Source of the DNA: a virus
Virus record (IMG/VR): IMGVR_UViG_3300025117_000650
Location: 1-27,287 of that record
Length of the DNA stretch: 27,287 bases
Reading direction: 5' to 3' (one strand)
In this document: one piece after another, positions 21,289 through 27,287 of the stretch
How the letters are laid out: each line of letters opens with the position of its first letter
Numbering within the stretch: the first letter of the stretch is position 1
Program-made: the position numbers and the translations under genes
The notes under the pieces: model-generated
Database searches by the model: none
The model's input: the letters and a program-made list of their open reading frames with translations, nothing else
What the model was told of the DNA's origin: nothing

Positions 21289-22732
21289 TCAGTTTATTTC
21301 GGACATCATTACCGAAGAAGAAATCGCTAAATGGAAATTGGGCGATAGAATTCTAATTACCAGTCAAACCGGTTCTGGTAAGAGTCAGTGGGTTAAAGAT
21401 ATTCTCTATGAATATTGTGTACAAAACAATAAAAAAATCCTTCTTCTCAGCAATAGAGTTGCGTTGAAGGGGCAGAACGAAAAAGAACTGTCTGGAGTAA
21501 AAGAAGAAGTGATTAAAATTAAAAACTATCAGACCCTTGAAAGCAGTGTTCTATATGGAAATCAGCTAGATGATTTGTTTTCTAATTTTGATTACATCGT
21601 ACTGGATGAAATACATTACTTGCTCTCCGACTCTGCTTTCAATGGGAATACTGATATTTTATTAAACTGTGTAAAGTTTCCTCAAAAAAACAAAATCTTC
21701 ATTTTCATTACGGCAACCCCACAGGCAATTCTTCTCTACAATAAAAACTATGAACATAAATACGCGTTGGAACAAGATTATTCATTTATAGAAAAGGTTT
21801 ATTTCTATAATAAAGATGAGATGGTTAATGCTATTATCACTAATATACCATCTAGCGAAAAGATACTCTATTTCGGCAATGCCTTAGACAGCCTTACTTT
21901 TTCGTTAGACATTCCCGATTCTAGTTTTATTTGTTCGGATAACAATAGAGAGTTTAAAAAAAGGTCTTCTCGCTCAACGATGGATGAGGTAGTAGAAACC
22001 AACGAGTTCTCAAACAGGGCGTTGTTCAGTACCAAGGTATTAGACAACGGTGTTAATATCATATCCCCAAATTTGAAACATATCATAATAGATATGTCTG
22101 ACCCTGTTGATTTAATCCAGTGTCTTGGAAGAAAAAGAATTGCTCCTGATGAAAAAATATTTCTTTATATAAAAAATCAAAATAGAAGAGATATTTACTC
22201 TCGATTACAAATGGCTAGAAAGAGATTGGCTATATGGAGAGAATTTAATGATTTAAAAAAAGATAAATTTCAAAAGAAATACGCTCGCGAGCAGATTGAC
22301 AATGTTATTATGAATGACGGTGAGATAAATTGGGCTAAGGTATTTCATGCTAAATACTTAGACTATATTTATTCTAAAATAATACAACCCAAGGATGGCA
22401 GCGGATATAGAAAAATTGTTTGCGGTGTTTTAGGAATAGATATAAAAACAACCCTGTTCGCGGAAGAATATTTTGAAAAGAAAAATCTTACTGATATATT
22501 AGAATCTTATGTTGATAGGCGTCTATATAAAAATGAGCAAGAAGAATTTAGAAACATGTTTTTTGAGAATATTTTTAGTATTAGAAAAAATATAAATATT
22601 CGTCATCGCGGTGTTAAGTCCATCGGTTCCATCATGGAAGAAGACAATTTACCTTTTACAATAGACAGTAGACAAGCAATGGAAAGGGGGGAGTTTAGAG
22701 GAAAGACGTATTGGACTCTAAAGAAAATATAA
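21281..22732 (+). CDS. SF2 (DEAH-like) helicase with shared C-terminal module
   Basis: 483 residues. Walker A is ITSQTGSGKSQW (about 28-35), Walker B/DEIH is FDYIVLDEIHYLL (109-112), motif III is FITATP (144-147), motif V is FSTKVLDNGVNI and motif VI is LIQCLGRKRI (280-286). It is a nucleic-acid-dependent ATPase, probably for replication or recombination. Motif VI lacks the usual Q-x2-G-R-x-G-R-x3 ending and reads GRKR. The C-terminal 80 residues (LESYVDRRLYKNEQEEFRNM ... KTYWTLKKI) match the N-terminal module of the upstream nuclease. The start is ATG after GGGGTGG; an upstream in-frame GTG is possible. It overlaps the nuclease gene by 8 bases. Confidence 0.85.
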   Translation: MPNQFISDIITEEEIAKWKLGDRILITSQTGSGKSQWVKDILYEYCVQNNKKILLLSNRVALKGQNEKELSGVKEEVIKIKNYQTLESSVLYGNQLDDLFSNFDYIVLDEIHYLLSDSAFNGNTDILLNCVKFPQKNKIFIFITATPQAILLYNKNYEHKYALEQDYSFIEKVYFYNKDEMVNAIITNIPSSEKILYFGNALDSLTFSLDIPDSSFICSDNNREFKKRSSRSTMDEVVETNEFSNRALFSTKVLDNGVNIISPNLKHIIIDMSDPVDLIQCLGRKRIAPDEKIFLYIKNQNRRDIYSRLQMARKRLAIWREFNDLKKDKFQKKYAREQIDNVIMNDGEINWAKVFHAKYLDYIYSKIIQPKDGSGYRKIVCGVLGIDIKTTLFAEEYFEKKNLTDILESYVDRRLYKNEQEEFRNMFFENIFSIRKNINIRHRGVKSIGSIMEEDNLPFTIDSRQAMERGEFRGKTYWTLKKI

Positions 22733-22751
22733 TATCGTAATATTGGCATAG

Positions 22752-22791
22752 AAAACGACATTGACTCTTATAAGAGTTGATGTCGTTTTTT
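22752..22791 (+). terminator. Intrinsic terminator after the helicase
   Basis: AAAACGACAT and ATGTCGTTTT enclose a further, nearly perfect stem centred on CTCTTATAAGAG, followed by TTTTTT. About 18 pairs in all. Confidence 0.92.
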
Positions 22792-22862
22792 AATCCAGAC
22801 TGAATTTGTCTGATTTATTATTCGATTTATCATCAACTAATTTCATATCATTTTACTCAACT

Positions 22863-22902
22863 TATGCCTGTAATTTGCCACGTTTGGCAAGCTATAGGCA
22901 TA
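22863..22902 (+). other. Two-part hairpin with symmetric internal loop
   Basis: Outer TATGCCT/AGGCATA, a 5x5 internal loop (GTAAT opposite GCTAT), inner TTGCCA/TGGCAA with loop CGTT. ATTTTATG follows. It may be a structured RNA or a protein site; a second terminator is less likely because the T run is broken. Confidence 0.45.
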
Positions 22903-23357
22903 TTTTATGTAAAATCGATGCTTCGCATTAGTTTTTAGAGACCATCAGGATAATGTTATTGTACATATATAGTTTATTTTTATTATTTTAGAGACAATGT
23001 GATTTGTCGAGAGAATATGATGATTGTTATTGTTACTAATTATATTCGATTATTTTAGTGGCTGAGTTGATATTATGTTGAATTATGTTATGTTATTGTT
23101 GAGATGATTTATTTTTGAGTTTTTAGAGTGATTCAAGGTGTGTTTACAAAAGTGCTAGAGGCGGTATGTTATTTCTGGGTGGGTCTGGTGTGTAAAATAC
23201 CCCCGTCTATCTTGTGTTTATACCTGATAAGCACAAGGTAAAATCTGGACGATAATAGAATATCAGTGCATTATCTTACCGCGTGCTAGATTGGATTAAG
23301 GCCAGTGGTTGCTATCCATGCGGATTTCTTAACAGGCGAATAAGTATAGATGTATTC

Positions 23358-23379
23358 TAATTAGATAAACATCTAATTA
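23358..23379. repeat. Perfect inverted repeat, 9-base arms
   Basis: TAATTAGAT - AAAC - ATCTAATTA. The left arm lies in a TATTCTAATTAGATAAA word nearly identical to the leader word found before two genes at 26381 and 26899. Confidence 0.6.
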
Positions 23380-23477
23380 AATAAAACAGATAACATTATA
23401 TAGAATATAATTATTAAATTAATAATATAAATTTATAATCTGTTTCTCTACGTCTCTCTCTCTCTACCATCTTAAAT

Positions 23478-23511
23478 AAAAAATACCCTCCATCGATGGA
23501 GGGTATTTTTT
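23478..23511 (-). terminator. Bidirectional intrinsic terminator at the convergent junction
   Basis: A perfect 34-base palindrome: AAAAAATACCCTCCATC and its complement, ending TTTTTT on both strands. It lies 8 bases past the stop of the 23519-23740 gene. Confidence 0.95.
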
Positions 23512-23518
23512 AAGGTTA

Positions 23519-23740
23519 TTATCTGGTCAAATTGGGGCCGATATAATAACCTTGTGGTGAGTCAATCCGATTGATTCTCACCTCCCGTCTTAGAACCTCC
23601 GTTAATCCTACCGCCCGCGCTATTGCTTCGTGGTGCGTGAGGTTGTACCATGTGGTAGTTATTTCGACTTCTTCCCACTGTCTGGGAGGGTCAGATTGTA
23701 TCCGTACTTCGTAACTATAGATTAAAATTGGTAGATTCAT
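23519..23740 (-). CDS. Unknown protein, 73 residues
   Basis: A basic, mixed alpha/beta protein (YSYEVRIQSDPPRQWEEVEI ... HEAIARAVGLTEVLRREVRI). No family recognised. GGAGG lies 8 bases before ATG. Last gene of the right-arm leftward operon; higher GC than genes left of 23 kb. Confidence 0.65.
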   Translation of the reverse strand: MNLPILIYSYEVRIQSDPPRQWEEVEITTTWYNLTHHEAIARAVGLTEVLRREVRINRIDSPQGYYIGPNLTR

Positions 23741-23755
23741 TTTTTCATCCTCCGA

Positions 23756-24217
23756 TCAGATTAGGTATAGTTTACCGTCAATTTTGACGCTGACGGCCTC
23801 TTGCGATAGTGCAAGTTTCAATTCTTTAGCAAGATCATAAACCCGTTCAATATGTGACAGGTCTAAACATGAGGATGTTACAATCTTTACCGCTTCCTGG
23901 ATTAATCCTTTTTCCTCCGAATTCCAGCAACCGAATCCCTCTGTGATGGTACAGCCGCCAAAAAGGGTACTAAACTCTCGCACGATTTCCTTTGTCCAGT
24001 ATTGAGTATTCGCTGGAGTATCTCCGTTAATCGTAGTAGGAACATATACAGCGATTTCGTGAACAAGCACAAACAAGGATTCGAACGGGTTTACTTTTGG
24101 CGGGTTGTGATACAGGCCGGGGCCGGGTACTTTTGCGTCTTGTGAGTCGAGAATATCGTTGTCCTCTGCGAAGGCTGCGTACGGGTCAAGCGTGGATTGA
24201 TTAAAGTTTTGTATCAT
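23756..24217 (-). CDS. Unknown protein, 153 residues, with FGG-x-T motif
   Basis: The core EIAVYVPTTINGDTPAN ... EFSTLFGGCTITEGFGCWNS ... VKIVTSSC recalls a family of uncharacterised small bacterial proteins with a 'YVPST ... LFGGAT ... G-W' pattern, seen by memory in Chloroflexota and cyanobacterial genomes. No catalytic motif is known for it. The N terminus is acidic and probably disordered. It ends DGKLYLI. Part of a five-gene operon of unknowns. Confidence 0.6.
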   Translation of the reverse strand: MIQNFNQSTLDPYAAFAEDNDILDSQDAKVPGPGLYHNPPKVNPFESLFVLVHEIAVYVPTTINGDTPANTQYWTKEIVREFSTLFGGCTITEGFGCWNSEEKGLIQEAVKIVTSSCLDLSHIERVYDLAKELKLALSQEAVSVKIDGKLYLI

Positions 24218-24228
24218 TGTAAAATCTC

Positions 24229-24555
24229 CTATTGTCTGAACGTCTTATTGAAAAGGCCATTGATTACCAGTGATAGCAGTCCGTTATCATACTGGTATTG
24301 TACGGTTAACGCGGCTATGATTTCGGCTAAAATTTCAGCCTTGTTATGGGATGCGAAATTTACAGGATTAATCAAGATTGTGTTACTATCCTTGTCTATC
24401 AGAATTTCAACGTTTTGACTCGTTAATCCTACATTTTCGGGACCTTCTATTTTAGCGAGGTCTCTAATTTGTGCCATATATCTGGCAAGCGTTTTAATTT
24501 CCCACGCAAAACGCCGCGCGTCTTTTTTGGTGTAGCCGTCAAGTATGATTGTCAT
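24229..24555 (-). CDS. Unknown protein, 108 residues
   Basis: It begins MTIILDGYTKKDARRFAWEI and ends INGLFNKTFRQ. Helical N half, strands in EILIDKDSNTILINPVNF, then a helix NKAEILAEIIAALTVQYQYD. The start chosen lies 7 bases past the upstream stop with GTGAG before it. A frame extending 51 codons further 5' overlaps the upstream gene and is rejected. No family recognised. Confidence 0.62.
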   Translation of the reverse strand: MTIILDGYTKKDARRFAWEIKTLARYMAQIRDLAKIEGPENVGLTSQNVEILIDKDSNTILINPVNFASHNKAEILAEIIAALTVQYQYDNGLLSLVINGLFNKTFRQ

Positions 24556-24562
24556 GGGATTC

Positions 24563-25288
24563 TCACGTGTGAATCGAGTATTCGAATGTTTCTGGGGCTT
24601 GGTGATTCCCATGTGCAAGGAATCCCCCATTATAGATGAGCCGATTCTGTTCGTCCGTGATACTCCAGTAGTAGCTGGTTGGGCGGTCATTGCTGGGGCA
24701 TTCGTCAAATGAGACGTTAACCGTAATTAGGTTTCCATCGCTGTAGGATTCTGCGATTCCAGTCAGGCGGGCGATTAAATCAAGAGGCTTGTTTGTCACG
24801 TCGTCGCGTTGTTGATCGGATTCGAGTTTCGAGGAAACATAAAATCCTTCATAGCTGGATTCTTGGTAGTTGATTTTTACCTGTGGGCGATATTTCCTAT
24901 CCCAGTTGTAAAGGGATTCTGTGAGGTCAATTTCCATACCTGGCCGGTTAAAATTCGCGTCATTAAATAAGCGGTCAAGGTATGGAATAATCTCACGGGC
25001 CGGGAAGGTAAAATAATCGTGTACGTCTTTCCGTCCGTCCGTGTTAACACAGCGAATCCCCGAAGGATAGAATTTAAGAAGATATAAGCCGTCATCAAAG
25101 TACGGGCTGTACTTCTCATTTCCAGCAACGATGTTTTCAATTTGGGGGAATTCGTCACGGGTAATAATATAGTGTGTCGCCGAATCATCTGGGACGATTC
25201 CAGATTCTGGCGTTTTGCGGGTCATAGCGATTCGTAACCCATTATCACCAGTGCGAATAAGTTTTAACGTTTTCAAGTTTGTAATCAT
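24563..25288 (-). CDS. Unknown protein, 241 residues
   Basis: A soluble, acidic protein with no recognised domain. Aromatic-rich segments (DDGLYLLKFYPSGIRC, HDYFTFPAREIIPYLDRLF) and a C-terminal beta region (PTSYYWSITDEQNRLIYNGG). GAGGAG lies 8 bases before ATG. The leader word before it recurs before the next upstream gene. Confidence 0.62.
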   Translation of the reverse strand: MITNLKTLKLIRTGDNGLRIAMTRKTPESGIVPDDSATHYIITRDEFPQIENIVAGNEKYSPYFDDGLYLLKFYPSGIRCVNTDGRKDVHDYFTFPAREIIPYLDRLFNDANFNRPGMEIDLTESLYNWDRKYRPQVKINYQESSYEGFYVSSKLESDQQRDDVTNKPLDLIARLTGIAESYSDGNLITVNVSFDECPSNDRPTSYYWSITDEQNRLIYNGGFLAHGNHQAPETFEYSIHT

Positions 25289-25292
25289 TTTT

Positions 25293-25311
25293 TTACTCCT
25301 CGCTAAATTCC
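25293..25311 (-). repeat. Leader repeat copy 1 (right-arm minus operon)
   Basis: On the minus strand GGAATTTAGCGAGGAGTAA; 18 of 19 bases match the copy at 25671-25689. It carries the ribosome site of the 241-residue gene. Confidence 0.8.
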
Positions 25312-25333
25312 GGGATGTTATCCGGTTGGGGGT

Positions 25334-25663
25334 TTACTTACTGGACGCGTTCGCGCGTCTGGTTGTACTGTTGGCGTGTTTGGCAGGGTCATAGGCCGCA
25401 AGGATTTTGGCGTAGTTTTGCCAAACGTTAAAAATACTGCATCCTTCCATCGCCCACGTTTCTGCTGGGTCGTTTTCCAGTCGCTCCTCGTTATACCATT
25501 TTACCCATTCGGGCGTTTGTAATCCGTAGGTAGTTTTATGGTATCCTCGTTCGCCCCATTTTACGATTCCCACCTCTGCGCATAATTCGCCTTTGGCGTT
25601 TCGAGTCTGGGTTGACTCAAGGTATACAATTATCATTTCGGGGTGGTGCGGTTGTTTTGTCAT
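25334..25663 (-). CDS. Unknown protein, 109 residues
   Basis: First gene after promoter 25929-25957, behind a leader of about 260 bases. It has MIIVYLESTQTRNAKGELCA, then a Trp-rich helix region (TPEWVKWYNEERLEND, NVWQNYAKILAAYD) and a basic Ser/Thr/Arg tail (STTRRANASSK). No family recognised. GAGGAG lies 10 bases before ATG. Confidence 0.62.
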   Translation of the reverse strand: MTKQPHHPEMIIVYLESTQTRNAKGELCAEVGIVKWGERGYHKTTYGLQTPEWVKWYNEERLENDPAETWAMEGCSIFNVWQNYAKILAAYDPAKHANSTTRRANASSK

Positions 25664-25670
25664 TGCTTAT

Positions 25671-25689
25671 TTACTCCTCACTAAATTCC
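25671..25689 (-). repeat. Leader repeat copy 2 (right-arm minus operon)
   Basis: On the minus strand GGAATTTAGTGAGGAGTAA, one base different from copy 1 (25293-25311). Similar GGTTGG words also flank both. Confidence 0.8.
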
Positions 25690-25925
25690 AGTAGTATATA
25701 CCTGGTTGGGGTTGGGTTGCTATTATCCTATTCGCCATTTTGCGTCTTGGGGTATCGCGCTTCTGGTTTTAGCGAGTCATTTCGGCTCGTGAGGTGATAC
25801 GCTTCCTCGTAGTGTGCGACCTTTCGCAAGTGATACGCTTCGGGCGTTTCGGTTATATCTTCCCCTCGTGCGGCGTCAAATGGTGCGGGCGTTTCCCCTC
25901 GTTCGTTTCACTGCCCCTCATGGGG
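25690..25925 (-). promoter_or_regulatory. Long GC-rich untranslated leader of the right-arm minus operon
   Basis: The predicted transcript starts with the hairpin GCCCC-ATGA-GGGGC. Short internal repeats follow: ACGAGGGGAA twice, GAAACGCCCG-like words, and GAAGCGTATCAC twice. No convincing coding frame; two frames of 22-23 codons lack ribosome sites. Confidence 0.45.
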
Positions 25926-25928
25926 CGG

Positions 25929-25957
25929 ATTATAAAGGATTGCGAGTCAAAAGTCAA
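25929..25957 (-). promoter_or_regulatory. Strong promoter for the right-arm minus operon
   Basis: -35 TTGACT (25952-25957), 17-base spacer, -10 TATAAT (25929-25934). Unlike the left-side promoters it has no TGTGR extension. Confidence 0.85.
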
Positions 25958-26345
25958 GGAAAAAACAGTATTAAAACACGGGTTTTTATAACGAGTTTTT
26001 GTCAGTTTTTCAGGTAAACATACCTATATAATGAAGCAAGGATAGTTTACTCTCATTTTATAAAATCACGGTATAATATAATACGATAATATTAGTCTAA
26101 TTAATCCTTCGATAATATCACGTGAATTAATGAAAAATCAGAATTCTAGGTAACAGGTCAAGCGGGATAGTTCACAGGTCTAACAGATTGAATTAACACA
26201 ATAAAATCAAATAATAAAATCCTTTTGTTTTATCCCTTCATCTTATTGCAGGATATTATACAATTTAAGAATCTTAGGTAACAGCTTTATAATTTTGGTT
26301 CACCGAAGATGGTGAATCGAGTTTTCAGGGATTCTCATTTTACCC
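25958..26345. other. AT-rich intergenic region between divergent right-arm operons
   Basis: No gene seen. It holds a small inverted repeat AGGTA-AACA-TACCT (26012-26025) touching a TATAAT, two GGTAACAG words (26149, 26277) and TAACAGGTCA (26151). The hairpin GGTTCACC-GAAGAT-GGTGAATC lies at about 26298-26319. Regulatory sites are likely; their role is unknown. Confidence 0.4.
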
Positions 26346-26373
26346 TTGCGTTAATTGACGTTCTATGTATAAT
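26346..26373 (+). promoter_or_regulatory. Probable promoter for the right-arm plus genes
   Basis: TTGCGT (26346-26351), 16-base spacer, TATAAT (26368-26373). It is 36 bases before the first ATG. Confidence 0.6.
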
Positions 26374-26380
26374 CAAGGCA

Positions 26381-26405
26381 TATTCTAATTCAGATAAAAG
26401 GAGTC
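26381..26405 (+). repeat. 25-base leader repeat, copy 1 (with ribosome site)
   Basis: TATTCTAATTCAGATAAAAG followed by GAGTC. It matches the copy at 26899-26923 at 24 of 25 bases and supplies AAGGAG to the gene that follows each copy. Confidence 0.85.
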
Positions 26406-26409
26406 CACA

Positions 26410-26526
26410 ATGACAAAACGATATTACATAAAATTTAAGTCCGGCTGGTTGGAAGTAACACGAGCGGAATACCGAGTCTACCGGCGACGTTATACTGCCC
26501 GGATAGCGTATGAGGTAAAACAATAA
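26410..26526 (+). CDS. 38-residue basic protein
   Basis: It starts MTKRYYIKFKSGWLEVTRAE and ends IAYEVKQ, very rich in Arg, Lys and Tyr. AAAAGGAG lies 7 bases before ATG, within a leader repeat shared with the 26928 gene. No family recognised. Its size and charge would fit a small nucleic-acid-binding or inhibitory peptide, but that is a guess. Confidence 0.62.
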   Translation: MTKRYYIKFKSGWLEVTRAEYRVYRRRYTARIAYEVKQ

Positions 26527-26633
26527 TTAAAAAACTCTTCCCACTGGCAATATTCTGGTTAATCGTTTACTGCGGATTATGGGCGTTTTGCCCGTCTGTT
26601 TTTTCGCCTGCCGCTATCTTGGCGGCTATTTGA
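26523..26633 (+). CDS. Possible 35-36-residue membrane peptide with non-AUG start
   Basis: The frame reads KKLFPLAIFWLIVYCGLW then AFCPSVFSPAAILAAI and stops 12 bases before the next ATG. It has a Lys-Lys start and one strong membrane segment. There is no ATG, GTG or TTG in position. ATA (26523) or ATT (26526) would be the start, 7 or 10 bases after GAGG, overlapping the previous stop. The gap is otherwise empty, which supports it, but rare starts make it uncertain. Confidence 0.35.
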   Translation: MIKKLFPLAIFWLIVYCGLWAFCPSVFSPAAILAAI

Positions 26634-26645
26634 AAAGAGGATAAA

Positions 26646-26879
26646 ATGACACAGACATATAGCAATCCAGAACACAAGTCCGACCCTCATTCACTGCCTG
26701 ATATAGAGGTGTTTTACAAGGAATCTGGGGTAAATTGGCAAGACGGTGAATATCAGCCCATCCCCGCCGGGTGGTACTGGTGGGCATGTTTTCCCGGTTG
26801 CCTGCCGGATAGTGATCCGATAGGCCCGTTTGACACAGAAAGCGCGGCTATCGAGGATTCACAATTGAATAACGGCTGA
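26646..26879 (+). CDS. Small acidic protein, 77 residues, with PIGPF motif
   Basis: The C-terminal half IPAGWYWWACFPGCLPDSDP-IGPFDTESAAIEDS matches, from memory, small proteins in plasmids and phages with a 'GWYWWxCFPGCLPDxxPxGPF-T-xEA' pattern and no assigned function. GAGG lies 7 bases before ATG. Soluble and acidic. Confidence 0.68.
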   Translation: MTQTYSNPEHKSDPHSLPDIEVFYKESGVNWQDGEYQPIPAGWYWWACFPGCLPDSDPIGPFDTESAAIEDSQLNNG

Positions 26880-26898
26880 GGTCAAGTAACAGAACCTA

Positions 26899-26923
26899 TA
26901 TTCTAATTTAGATAAAAGGAGTC
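26899..26923 (+). repeat. 25-base leader repeat, copy 2 (with ribosome site)
   Basis: TATTCTAATTTAGATAAAAG followed by GAGTC; it differs from copy 1 at one base. Confidence 0.85.
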
Positions 26924-26927
26924 TAAA

Positions 26928-27128
26928 ATGTCATACAAGCCGCAAGTTAAAGTCAGTGGTGAAACTTCCTTTAATGGCAACGGGCAAGTGTTCGCAAGCC
27001 GTCAAGAAGCAGAAGAATCCGCCCTCGCCCTCATGGATCGCTGGTTCGCGGTAACAGAATACCGAGTCGTTGAATCGGATGAGCCGGTCAATTATAAACA
27101 CGTTGACGGTAAAGATATTCGTCTGTAA
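26928..27128 (+). CDS. Small conserved-type protein, 66 residues
   Basis: It has FASRQEAEESALALMDRWFA then TEYRVVESDEPVNYKHVDGK. The 'LMxRW ... T-x-YRxVESDxPVNY' pattern is one I recall from many small uncharacterised proteins of plasmids, phages and cyanobacteria. AAGGAG lies 7 bases before ATG. It is followed directly by a terminator, so it is the last gene of this unit. Function unknown. Confidence 0.7.
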   Translation: MSYKPQVKVSGETSFNGNGQVFASRQEAEESALALMDRWFAVTEYRVVESDEPVNYKHVDGKDIRL

Positions 27129-27146
27129 CAACCCGCTTAACAAACT

Positions 27147-27180
27147 TCCCCGCCTCGATCAGGCGGGGATTTTTTATTTT
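27147..27180 (+). terminator. Intrinsic terminator
   Basis: TCCCCGCCT - CGATC - AGGCGGGGA followed by TTTTTTATTTT. Nine GC-rich pairs, 18 bases past the stop of the 26928 gene. Confidence 0.95.
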
Positions 27181-27209
27181 CTGGTAACAGAGTCAAGGTG
27201 GCGAAGCTC

Positions 27210-27226
27210 GCAAGCGGTACGCTTGC
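27210..27226. repeat. Short perfect hairpin in the terminal gap
   Basis: GCAAGCG-GTA-CGCTTGC. It lies between two GGTAACAG/TAACAGGTCA words (27183, 27239). No gene is seen from 27129 to the window end. Confidence 0.5.
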
Positions 27227-27287
27227 CACAGAACAGCATAACAGGTCAGGATCAGCCGTTCAAGGGGGTAAAACGGTTCACAGGAGG

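Larger units (their letters stand above)
22792..23477. other. Gene-free, repeat-rich region; candidate replication origin or control region
   Basis: No credible coding frame on either strand. It contains TTTTAGAG-like words at 22933, 22986, 23053 (TTTTAGTG) and 23121, and TGTTATTGT at 22954, 23025 and 23091, with spacings of 53-71 bases. There is a two-part hairpin (22863-22902) and a hairpin CTTGTG...CACAAG at about 23212-23239. A 9-base inverted repeat (23358-23379) follows, then a nearly pure AT stretch (about 23380-23440) bounded by AAACAGAT and ATCTGTTT. The end is a pyrimidine run of TC repeats. Reiterated words beside an AT-rich melting region are typical of origins. It also marks the boundary where base composition changes. 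Confidence 0.45.

Noticed and set aside
22931-23130. TTTTAGAG words at irregular intervals of 53-68 bases, resembling CRISPR repeat starts
   Set aside because: Only 8-9 bases recur, spacing varies and no cas gene is present; treated as short reiterated motifs instead.
23444-23466. TC-repeat run as a meaningful microsatellite
   Set aside because: Short and imperfect; noted only as part of the candidate origin.
22792-23477. tRNA genes in the gene-free block
   Set aside because: No cloverleaf, TTCGA loop or CCA end could be found by eye.
24556-24708. 51-codon N-terminal extension of the 24229-24555 gene
   Set aside because: It overlaps the upstream gene fully, and a better start lies next to that gene's stop.

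Overview
The window reads as part of a tailed double-stranded DNA phage (or prophage) genome. It has tightly packed, overlapping operons and strong AGGAGG-type ribosome sites. At least seven promoters closely match the host housekeeping sigma consensus, with an extended -10. There is a virion-type collagen-like protein, free-standing endonucleases of several families, four DNA methyltransferases and an anti-defence protein of the Acb2/Tad1 hairpin family. The ribosome sites and promoters resemble those of low-GC Gram-positive hosts, but the host cannot be fixed from sequence alone. The DNA is AT-rich up to about 23.4 kb and clearly more GC-rich to the right of that.

Layout. Positions 1-978 (minus) hold the end of a structural module: a collagen-like Gly-X-Y protein cut by the window edge and an unknown partner. 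Positions 1094-3286 (minus) hold two mobile-type endonucleases, a Vsr-like EDxHD nuclease with four zinc ribbons and a GIY-YIG nuclease, each behind a structured RNA leader. Positions 3384-8653 (minus) hold an operon for two glycosyltransferases, two methyltransferase domains, a C39-like cysteine peptidase, an HU-like protein and a zinc-ribbon protein; it may modify surface or virion glycans. Positions 8868-16430 (minus) hold the operon containing the 906-residue protein with the DFDGD signature of two-barrel RNA polymerases (the YonO, crAss-like phage and eukaryotic RdRP superfamily). With it are an AP2-containing GIY-YIG nuclease, two DNA methyltransferases, the Acb2-like protein and several small unknowns. 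Positions 16499-20133 (minus) hold an early-type operon of small proteins, a dual-specificity-like phosphatase and two tandem DNA methyltransferases. From 20.2 kb divergent promoters drive a rightward operon of a zinc-ribbon peptide, an endonuclease VII-like nuclease and an SF2 helicase. The last two share an unrecognised module of about 80 residues.

Positions 22733-23518 are gene-free, rich in inverted repeats and short reiterated motifs, and end in a very AT-rich stretch; this is a candidate replication origin or control region. Positions 23519-25663 (minus) and 26410-27128 (plus) hold a second, compositionally different set of small unknown genes facing outward from a 746-base control region.

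The two most striking items are the RNA polymerase-like gene and a putative conserved structured RNA. The RNA has an outer stem, a CATT-(0-3)-CGAWAA core, a C-rich hairpin loop and a U-rich tail. It occurs before three endonuclease genes of three unrelated nuclease families. All functional calls were made by reading motifs; no database search was run.
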